Origin: Candidatus Methylomirabilota bacterium
GTDB taxonomy: Bacteria; Methylomirabilota; Methylomirabilia; Methylomirabilales; CSP1-5
Direction of reading: 5' to 3'
DNA length: 14,266 nt
NCBI GenBank assembly: GCA_023249165.1
Contig: JAHFDE010000041.1
Location: 1-14,266 of the forward strand
This document shows, in pieces, positions 7,260-12,476 of this stretch. A model generated the notes under the pieces. It made no database searches. It was given only the letters and a program-made list of their open reading frames with translations, and had not been told where the DNA came from. A program made the translations under genes and the position numbers. Every line of letters starts with the position of its first letter. Position 1 is the first letter of the stretch.

Positions 7260-8107
7260 GCTCGCTCGCCCTGGCCCTCGTCATTGCTTCCGCCTTTTTC
7301 CACGCCACCTGGAACCTGTTCGCCAAGGAGAGCGAGGACAAACTCCTGTTTCTCTGGTGCGTGCTGGGGGCGGGCGGTCTCGTCTTCCTTCCGATTCTCA
7401 TGCTCGGTCCCTGGCCGGCGCTGCCCCGCGAGGGCTGGGGTTATATCCTGGCCTCCGGCGCGATTCACGCCTCCTACTATTCCTTCCTCGCCCAGGCCTA
7501 TGACCGGGGGGACCTCTCCCTCGTCTATCCCCTCGCCCGGGGATCCGGTGCTCTCTTGGTGGTGGTCCCGGCAGCCCTCGTGATCGGCGAGCGGCCGTCC
7601 GGCCTGGGGCTGCTGGGGATCGGGAGCATTGTCCTCGGCCTCCTGCTGCTGCACCAGTCCCCCGGGGGGCGCCTCGATCTTCTGCGGGGCGCCCACGTCC
7701 CTCGGGCGCTCTGCACCGGCGCGACCATTGCGACGTACTCCACCCTGGACAAGTTGGGGGTCGGCGTCGTGCACCCGCTGACCTTCGTTGTGTACTTCCA
7801 CCTGACGAGCTTCGTCCTCTTGGCTCCGTGGATTCTCCTCACCCGGGGCCAGAGACTCCTGGTGGATCTCTCGAGGCAGCGCGGGCGGGTTCTGATCGCG
7901 GGAGGATTCCAGAACCTGTCCTACGGCCTGGTGCTCACCGCCATGACCCTCGCCAATGTGAGTTACGTGGTCGCCGCGCGCGAGGTGAACGTGATCATTG
8001 GAGCGATGCTGGGGGCGTGGCGGTTGCGGGAGGGACGGCCAGGGCAAAAGCTTGTGGCCTCGGCTTTCGTCGCGGCCGGGCTGATCATGATCGGCCTCTT
8101 CGGGTGA
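7256..8107 (+). CDS. EamA/DMT superfamily permease
   Basis: This is a predicted inner-membrane transporter of the drug/metabolite transporter superfamily, whose members mostly export amino acids or metabolites. The 283-residue protein has about ten hydrophobic helices in two EamA-like halves. The first half contains ASGAIHASYYSFLAQAYDRG, YPLARGSGALL and a GERPS turn before the fifth helix. The second half has the matching ANVSYVVAAREVNVIIGAMLG and ends in a helix AAGLIMIGLFG. The GTG start overlaps the azlD stop in a GTGA arrangement, and GGGTAGG lies just upstream, so translation is probably coupled. A shared export role with AzlCD is inferred from that coupling. The substrate is unknown. 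Confidence 0.85.
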   Translation: MSSLALALVIASAFFHATWNLFAKESEDKLLFLWCVLGAGGLVFLPILMLGPWPALPREGWGYILASGAIHASYYSFLAQAYDRGDLSLVYPLARGSGALLVVVPAALVIGERPSGLGLLGIGSIVLGLLLLHQSPGGRLDLLRGAHVPRALCTGATIATYSTLDKLGVGVVHPLTFVVYFHLTSFVLLAPWILLTRGQRLLVDLSRQRGRVLIAGGFQNLSYGLVLTAMTLANVSYVVAAREVNVIIGAMLGAWRLREGRPGQKLVASAFVAAGLIMIGLFG

Positions 8108-8123
8108 GGATGACAAATGACGC

Positions 8124-8152
8124 TTGTTGAGTAGGCTCGTCTTCACTATAGT
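8124..8152 (+). promoter_or_regulatory. Candidate sigma-70 promoter before the alpha/beta hydrolase
   Basis: TTGTTG (8124-8129), a 17-bp spacer and TATAGT (8147-8152) lie just after the EamA stop. This would start RNA at about 8159, giving a short leader that contains GGAGG (8165-8169) ahead of the ATG at 8181. The spacing and -10 box are good; the -35 box matches only in part. Confidence 0.5.
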
Positions 8153-8180
8153 ATGGGGTCTCGTGGAGGCGCGGGGGATC

Positions 8181-9005
8181 ATGGAGAAGTCACGGGCGGC
8201 CATCAGAGAGGGCAAGATCGCCTACGTCCGCGAGGGGGAGGGTGAGCCGGTTGTTCTGATCCATGGCATTCCCACATCCTCGTATCTCTGGCGGGACGTC
8301 ATTCCGCCGCTCAGTCGGGAGTTCGCCGTCTGTGCCCTGGACCTCCTCGGATACGGCGATTCTGACAAGCCGCCTAAGGCGGACCTCGCGGTCTGTGCCC
8401 AGGCCAGGTACGTGGCAGAGTTCATGATGCATGTGGGACTGACACATGCCACCGTGGCGGGCCACGATATCGGCGGTGGCGTGGCCCAGCTTCTGGCCCT
8501 GGGTCGACCGGAATTGGTCAAGCGTCTCGTCCTGATCGATACGGTCGCCTACGACTCATGGCCCGGCCCCGAGATCGATCGCCTGAAGGATCCGGCCTGG
8601 GACAAGATCATCGAGCGGATCGACCTGCGGAAGGGTTTCCGAGCGGCGCTCCTCCGTGGCATGGTCCACAAGGATCGGGTCACCGACTCCCTCGTGGAGG
8701 AGTACGTCCGTCCTTTTGATGACGTGGAGGGAAGGCGCACGTACCTCCGGTGCGCCCGGGCCCTCAATAACCGGGACCTCCTGATCCGGGCTGCGGAGAT
8801 CGAGCAACTCTCGCTGCCCGTGCTCATCCTCTGGGGAGAGGCCGATGACTATCAGGACCCCGCGGTCGGTCAGCGCCTGGCGGATCGGCTGGGTGCGGCC
8901 CGGCTGGTGGTTCTGAAGGACGCGGGACATTTCCTTCCTGAGGATCAGCCGGAGGAGATAGCCCGTTTGATGCGGGCGTTTATTCGCGAGACGAGCGCCC
9001 GGTAG
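8181..9005 (+). CDS. Alpha/beta hydrolase with aspartate nucleophile (epoxide hydrolase/dehalogenase-like)
   Basis: This is a cytoplasmic alpha/beta-fold hydrolase of 274 residues with no signal peptide. Motifs in order are the oxyanion-loop HGIPTSSYLW (28-37), the conserved LDLLGYGDSDKP (53-64), the nucleophile elbow GHDIGG (94-99) with D96, the acid region LWGEADDYQDP with D222/D223, and the base in DAGHFLPEDQP with H250. An Asp rather than Ser nucleophile is typical of epoxide hydrolases, haloalkane dehalogenases and fluoroacetate dehalogenases. The classic dehalogenase HDWGG tryptophan is replaced by Ile here, so substrate is uncertain. The ATG at 8181 starts a normal N-terminus. The frame stays open back to about 8124, but that overlaps the predicted promoter. 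It is probably transcribed separately from the transporter genes. Confidence 0.85.
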   Translation: MEKSRAAIREGKIAYVREGEGEPVVLIHGIPTSSYLWRDVIPPLSREFAVCALDLLGYGDSDKPPKADLAVCAQARYVAEFMMHVGLTHATVAGHDIGGGVAQLLALGRPELVKRLVLIDTVAYDSWPGPEIDRLKDPAWDKIIERIDLRKGFRAALLRGMVHKDRVTDSLVEEYVRPFDDVEGRRTYLRCARALNNRDLLIRAAEIEQLSLPVLILWGEADDYQDPAVGQRLADRLGAARLVVLKDAGHFLPEDQPEEIARLMRAFIRETSAR

Positions 9006-9012
9006 AAGATAG

Positions 9013-9041
9013 TTGACGGCAGCGGTGAAACCGGGTATAGT
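9013..9041 (+). promoter_or_regulatory. Near-consensus sigma-70 promoter before the CopD-like gene
   Basis: TTGACG (9013-9018), a 17-bp spacer and TATAGT (9036-9041) match the sigma-70 consensus in 5 of 6 positions each. It lies 7 bp after the hydrolase stop, and predicted transcription begins near 9048, just before AGGTGG and the GTG start at 9063. It probably drives the CopD-like gene and yjbQ, and may read into mqnE. Confidence 0.7.
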
Positions 9042-9062
9042 CGGGCGCCCAGGTGGACCAGG

Positions 9063-9557
9063 GTGGTGCTTGCATTGCTGCACACGTTGGCGGTCGTGGT
9101 CTACCTGGGGGGGACTGTATTCCTCGGGGCAGTCCTCATCCCGGTTGTTCGCCGCCGAGGGCTCGAAGCGGAAGGGCTCCGCATCGTGGCGGCGGCAATT
9201 CGGATCTTTCATCCGTTGAGCCTCGCGAGCCTGGGGGTGTTGGTGCTGACGGGAGCAGGTGCGCTGACGCCGCTAAAAGAGACCCTGGGGCCAGAGTATG
9301 TGCCGCGCCTCTTCGGGGTACTGGCGCTGAAGCTCCTGCTGGTATTTGTCCTGATCCTGGTGAGTAGCTATCAATTCTTTGCCCTGGGACCGAGGCTCCT
9401 CAGGGCCCTCCCGGCTGAGGGAGAGAAGCCCGGGGGAGACGCGTCCGCGGAAGGCATGCAGCTGATCCAGCGCCTCCAGTGGTGGAGCCTCGTGGCGATC
9501 GCCTTGGGCGCTGCGATCGTGTATCTGGGCCTCCGAATGGGTCGCATAGGATCGTGA
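9063..9557 (+). CDS. Four-helix membrane protein, CopD-like
   Basis: This is a 164-residue predicted inner-membrane protein with hydrophobic segments at about 2-28, 52-70, 85-110 and 138-157, and an Arg-rich loop after the first helix. H7 in the first helix and H50 at the start of the second (IFHPLSLASLGVLVLTG) resemble the paired-His pattern of CopD-type domains, which are associated with copper uptake or heme-like binding. The similarity is from memory of the pattern only, and DUF4149-type proteins are an alternative. AGGTGG at 9051-9056 precedes the GTG at 9063; a second GTG follows immediately. The near-consensus promoter just upstream suggests it starts its own transcript, with yjbQ beginning 28 bp after its stop. 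No function is claimed. Confidence 0.6.
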   Translation: MVLALLHTLAVVVYLGGTVFLGAVLIPVVRRRGLEAEGLRIVAAAIRIFHPLSLASLGVLVLTGAGALTPLKETLGPEYVPRLFGVLALKLLLVFVLILVSSYQFFALGPRLLRALPAEGEKPGGDASAEGMQLIQRLQWWSLVAIALGAAIVYLGLRMGRIGS

Positions 9558-9585
9558 GGAGGCCCGGGGAACAGAGGAGGATTCT

Positions 9586-10014
9586 GTGAGAATCGCCTTT
9601 GAGACCATCTCGGTCAAGACGAAGGAGCCGTTGCAGCTCCTGGATATGACCCCGACGGTCCGGGACTTCCTGGGCAAGCACCCGATTCGCAATGGGGTCT
9701 TGCTCCTGAACACCCTGCATACCACCGCCGTTCTGTTCATCAATGAGTTTCAGGCCGCCCTCATGGAGGACATGAAAGAGCTCCTGGCCCACCTCATTGA
9801 GGATCAGAGATACTATCGGCACAATGATCCAGAGTACTCTGACTGTACGCGGGCGAACGCCAGCTCCCACCTGCGGGCCATGTTGATGTCCCGGACGCTG
9901 GCCCTTCCCGTGCAGGCGGGAGAGGTGGTCCTCGGTCGGTGGCAGAGCATCATCTTTGCGGAGCTCGATGGTCCCCAGGAGCGAAGCATTCAGTTCCAGA
10001 TCCTCGGCGAGTAG
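9586..10014 (+). CDS. yjbQ: YjbQ family protein (UPF0047)
   Basis: This is a small cytoplasmic protein of a widely conserved family. Family members have been annotated as having secondary thiamine-phosphate synthase activity, but the physiological role is not settled. The 142-residue product contains the family blocks LHTTAVLFINE (near 45-55), YRHND, NASSHLRAMLMS with a likely metal- or phosphate-site histidine, and the end motif LGRWQSIIFAELDGPQERS. AGAGGAGG at 9573-9580 lies 5 nt before the GTG start, which decides the start clearly. It follows the CopD-like gene at short distance and precedes mqnE across repeat element B. Any link to menaquinone synthesis is only by neighbourhood. Confidence 0.88.
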   Translation: MRIAFETISVKTKEPLQLLDMTPTVRDFLGKHPIRNGVLLLNTLHTTAVLFINEFQAALMEDMKELLAHLIEDQRYYRHNDPEYSDCTRANASSHLRAMLMSRTLALPVQAGEVVLGRWQSIIFAELDGPQERSIQFQILGE

Positions 10015-10018
10015 GATC

Positions 10019-10088
10019 GTTCACAGTTCACCGTTCACGGTTCACAGACAGTCTCCCAGATGGGCAGCCTCATTCACGCCGTGAACGG
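10019..10088. repeat. Intergenic heptamer repeat element B with inverted ends
   Basis: The yjbQ-mqnE gap holds four exact head-to-tail heptamers: GTTCACA, GTTCACC, GTTCACG, GTTCACA (10019-10046). After about 30 bp an inverted copy follows. CCGTTCACGG (10031-10040) is perfectly complementary to CCGTGAACGG (10079-10088). TTCACG and CGTGAA also form a tight palindrome at 10073-10085. It shares GTTCACAGTTCA (12 bp) and CCGTGAACG with element A. It ends 23 nt before the mqnE start, next to that gene's ribosome binding site. It is non-coding. Confidence 0.7.
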
Positions 10089-10111
10089 CCGACCTTAAGA
10101 CGGAGAGAGAG

Positions 10112-11323
10112 GTGGAAGTGCTGTTTGCCCGGGCCGGGTTCGCTGATCTGTACGAGAAGGTCGTCCGGGGCGAGCGCCTGAACTACGACGATGGCCTGCG
10201 CCTCTACCGGACGCCAGAGCTGACCGCGGTGGGTGTCCTGGCCAACTTGGTCCGGCAGCGCATGAACGGCGATGCCACCTACTACGTCCGCAACCTCCAC
10301 ATCAACTACACCAACATCTGCAACAAGCTGTGCAAATTCTGCTCCTTCTACGCCCCGCCCGGCGACCCCAGGGGCTACGCGCTCACGCCGGACGATATCG
10401 TCGCCCGTCTCGAGGAATACCGTGATCAGGTCATCCGCGAGATCCATATGGTCGCGGGGATCAACCCGAAGCTCCCCTATCAGTACTATCTGGACATCCT
10501 CCGGTCGGTGCGTGCGGCCCGTCCCGAGGCGCAGATCAAGGCCTTTACCATGATCGAGCTGGCCCAGATCGCCCGGGCGGCGAAAAAGCCGCTGGGGGAC
10601 GTCCTCGAGGATCTCAAGGGCGCGGGCCTTGCCTGCGTTCCCGGCGGCGGAGCCGAGGTCTTCAGTGACCGGGTGCATGAAGAGCTCTTTCGCGCCAAGC
10701 TGGATAACGAGGGATGGTTCCAGGTGGCCCGCGAGGTCCACCGGGCAGGACTCAAATCAAATGCCACCATGCTCTACGGTCATATCGAGACGGTCGAGGA
10801 GAAGGTCAAGCACCTCCTCCACATCCGGGAGCTCCAGGACGAGACGAAAGGGTTTCAGTGCTTCGTTCCGTTGGCCTTCGATCCCGCCCGGACCGAGCTT
10901 GAGCATATTCCGGTGACCACGGGGCAGCAGAATCTGCGGGAGATCGCCATCGCTCGCCTGCTCCTGGATAACTTCCCCCACATCAAGGCCTTCTGGATCA
11001 TGATCACGCCACAAGTCGCCCAGCTGGCCCTCTGGTACGGGGCGGATGACCTGGACGGGACCGTCAGTCATTACGAGATCACCCACGCCCTGGGAACCGC
11101 CTCCCATCACCAGGCCTTGAGCCATCAGGAGCTTCTGGATCTCATCAGCGAAGCGGGTCGGATCCCGGTCGAACGCGATGCGCTCTACAACGTGATACCG
11201 GAGCAGTCAGCTGTCGGCGGACTTCGGCGAGCTCAGACTTCGACGAGCTCAGTCGAGTCGTCGAGCCGTCAGCAGGCGGCGAAGGGTTCCGTGAGCCTGC
11301 GGGTGTTGTCGTCGAGCAGCTGA
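10112..11323 (+). CDS. mqnE: Aminodeoxyfutalosine synthase (radical SAM) with an unusual C-terminal tail
   Basis: MqnE joins the adenosyl radical of SAM to 3-[(1-carboxyvinyl)oxy]benzoate, giving aminodeoxyfutalosine in the futalosine route to menaquinone. The radical SAM cluster motif is C70-x3-C74-x2-C77 within INYTNICNKLCKFCSFYAP. Family blocks follow: MVAGINPKLPYQYYLDILR, IKAFTMIELAQIAR, VPGGGAEVFSDRV, SNATMLYGHIET, and PLAFDP followed by TELEH. The conserved protein appears to end near residue 362 (RDALYNVI). The last 41 residues are Ser/Gln/Arg-rich and coincide with repeat element C. The GTG at 10112 follows GGAGAGAGAGG; a second in-frame GTG lies at 10118. CofG/CofH-type enzymes are the nearest alternatives, but pairing with mqnC makes MqnE most likely. 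Confidence 0.9.
   Translation: MEVLFARAGFADLYEKVVRGERLNYDDGLRLYRTPELTAVGVLANLVRQRMNGDATYYVRNLHINYTNICNKLCKFCSFYAPPGDPRGYALTPDDIVARLEEYRDQVIREIHMVAGINPKLPYQYYLDILRSVRAARPEAQIKAFTMIELAQIARAAKKPLGDVLEDLKGAGLACVPGGGAEVFSDRVHEELFRAKLDNEGWFQVAREVHRAGLKSNATMLYGHIETVEEKVKHLLHIRELQDETKGFQCFVPLAFDPARTELEHIPVTTGQQNLREIAIARLLLDNFPHIKAFWIMITPQVAQLALWYGADDLDGTVSHYEITHALGTASHHQALSHQELLDLISEAGRIPVERDALYNVIPEQSAVGGLRRAQTSTSSVESSSRQQAAKGSVSLRVLSSSS
11204..11283. repeat. Repeat element C inside the 3' end of mqnE
   Basis: Two adjacent 16-bp units, ACTTCGGCGAGCTCAG (11221-11236) and ACTTCGACGAGCTCAG (11237-11252), differ by one base. A hairpin covers 11241-11263, where CGACGA pairs with TCGTCG. The 14-bp GTCAGCTGTCGGCG (11206-11219) recurs as GTCAGCAGGCGGCG at 11268-11281, flanking the tandem units. 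Two stretches match element A exactly in reverse complement: 11248-11261 with 446-459, and 11236-11248 with 486-498. The sequence is translated as the tail of MqnE. Confidence 0.65.
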
Positions 11324-11348
11324 GGGGCTCTTCGCCTTGAGGAGATCG

Positions 11349-12425
11349 ATGTCAGGGAACGGGGCCAGGCAATTACCAGAGATTGAGGCGAAGGTGCTGG
11401 CCGGAGAGCGGCTGAGCGGCGAGGATGGCCTGGCCCTCCTTCAGGTGACCAACCTCCCGTGGTTAGGCTTCCTCGCCGATACGGTGCGGCGACGGAAGCG
11501 TCCGGAACGGGAGGTGACGTATGTCGTAGGCCGCATCATCAACTATACCAATGTCTGCTGGGTGAAATGCACCTTCTGCGCCTTTTACCGCCTGCCCGGC
11601 CACCAGGACGGCTACGTCCTCTCGCGAGAGGAGATCTTTCAGAAGATCCAAGACGCCGTCGATCACGGCGGCACCGAGGTCCTGTTCCAGGGGGGCCTGA
11701 ACCCGGCGCTGAAGATCGACTACTTCGAAGAGATCTTCCGGGCCATCACAGGGCGCTTCCCTGTTCATATCCACGGCCTCTCACCGGCGGAGCTCATCTA
11801 TCTGGCCAAGGTTTCGCGGCTTTCGCTCCGAGAAACCCTCCTGCGACTGAAGTCGGCGGGGCTCGGCACCATCCCGGGGGGCGGAGCGGAGATTCTGGTG
11901 GACGACGTCCGGCAGGCCATCTCCCCGTTGAAGGATACGGTGGAAGAATGGCTCGACTGCATGCGGACGGCCCATCAGGTCGGGATCCCGTCGAGCGCCA
12001 CCATGATGTTCGGGTCGGTGGAGACGGCGGCGCAGCGCGTAGAACATCTCCTCCAACTCCGGTCCCTTCAAGAGGAAACAGGCGGGTTCACCGCCTTCGT
12101 GGCCTGGAACTTCCAGCCCGATGGGACCGAGCTGAAAGGGAAGCGGGCCTCGGCCTTCGATTACCTGCGGACCGTGGCCGTGGCGAGGCTGATGCTCGAC
12201 AATTTTGACAATATCCAGGCGTCGTGGCTGACCCAGGGGCCCAAGGTGGCGCAAATCGCCCTCCACTATGGGGTGAACGACCTGGGTAGCACCATCTTCG
12301 AGGAGCGCGTGGTCTCCGCCGGGGGGACCAAATTCATGGCCTCTCGGGAGGAGATTGAACGGGTCATTGCGGACGCTGGCTATGCCCCCCGCGTCCGGAA
12401 TACGCGGTATGAAATCCTGAGGTAA
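11349..12425 (+). CDS. mqnC: Cyclic dehypoxanthinyl futalosine synthase (radical SAM)
   Basis: MqnC cyclises dehypoxanthine futalosine to the spiro product that MqnD later cleaves, a committed step of futalosine-dependent menaquinone synthesis. The 358-residue protein has the cluster motif C70-x3-C74-x2-C77 (INYTNVCWVKCTFCAFYRLPG). The family blocks are LFQGGLNPALKIDYFEEIF, SPAELIYLAKVSRLSLRETL, IPGGGAEILVDDVR, SATMMFGSVET, LQEETGGFTAFVAWNFQP, and NIQASWLTQGPKVAQIALHYGVNDLGST. GAGGAG at 11339-11344 lies 4 nt before the ATG; an in-frame TTG four codons earlier would overlap that site. It follows mqnE by 25 bp and is followed after 51 bp by a further radical SAM gene. Confidence 0.95.
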   Translation: MSGNGARQLPEIEAKVLAGERLSGEDGLALLQVTNLPWLGFLADTVRRRKRPEREVTYVVGRIINYTNVCWVKCTFCAFYRLPGHQDGYVLSREEIFQKIQDAVDHGGTEVLFQGGLNPALKIDYFEEIFRAITGRFPVHIHGLSPAELIYLAKVSRLSLRETLLRLKSAGLGTIPGGGAEILVDDVRQAISPLKDTVEEWLDCMRTAHQVGIPSSATMMFGSVETAAQRVEHLLQLRSLQEETGGFTAFVAWNFQPDGTELKGKRASAFDYLRTVAVARLMLDNFDNIQASWLTQGPKVAQIALHYGVNDLGSTIFEERVVSAGGTKFMASREEIERVIADAGYAPRVRNTRYEILR

Positions 12426-12463
12426 TCCGCCCGAGTCTGGCGGGGAGCACGACGAGCATCAGA

Positions 12464-12470
12464 GAGGAGG
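12464..12470 (+). promoter_or_regulatory. Ribosome binding site that fixes the last gene's GTG start
   Basis: GAGGAGG lies 6 nt before GTG at 12477. An in-frame TAA at 12471-12473 sits between this site and the start, so no earlier start is possible in this frame. Confidence 0.75.
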
Positions 12471-12476
12471 TAAGGC

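Noticed and set aside
7061..8215. A 384-codon minus-strand open frame opposite azlD and the EamA permease
   Set aside because: Its translation is charged and compositionally odd with no domain, while the + strand encodes clear membrane proteins with overlapping starts and stops.
10272..10916. Extra + strand open frames inside mqnE (10272-10553, 10629-10916)
   Set aside because: They are frame-shifted shadows of a fully conserved radical SAM gene and have no independent ribosome binding site or domain.
12427..12443. A 5-bp GC hairpin (CCGCC/GGCGG) after mqnC as a terminator
   Set aside because: The stem is short, no T-run follows, and a strong ribosome binding site for the next gene lies just downstream, so it is more likely chance.
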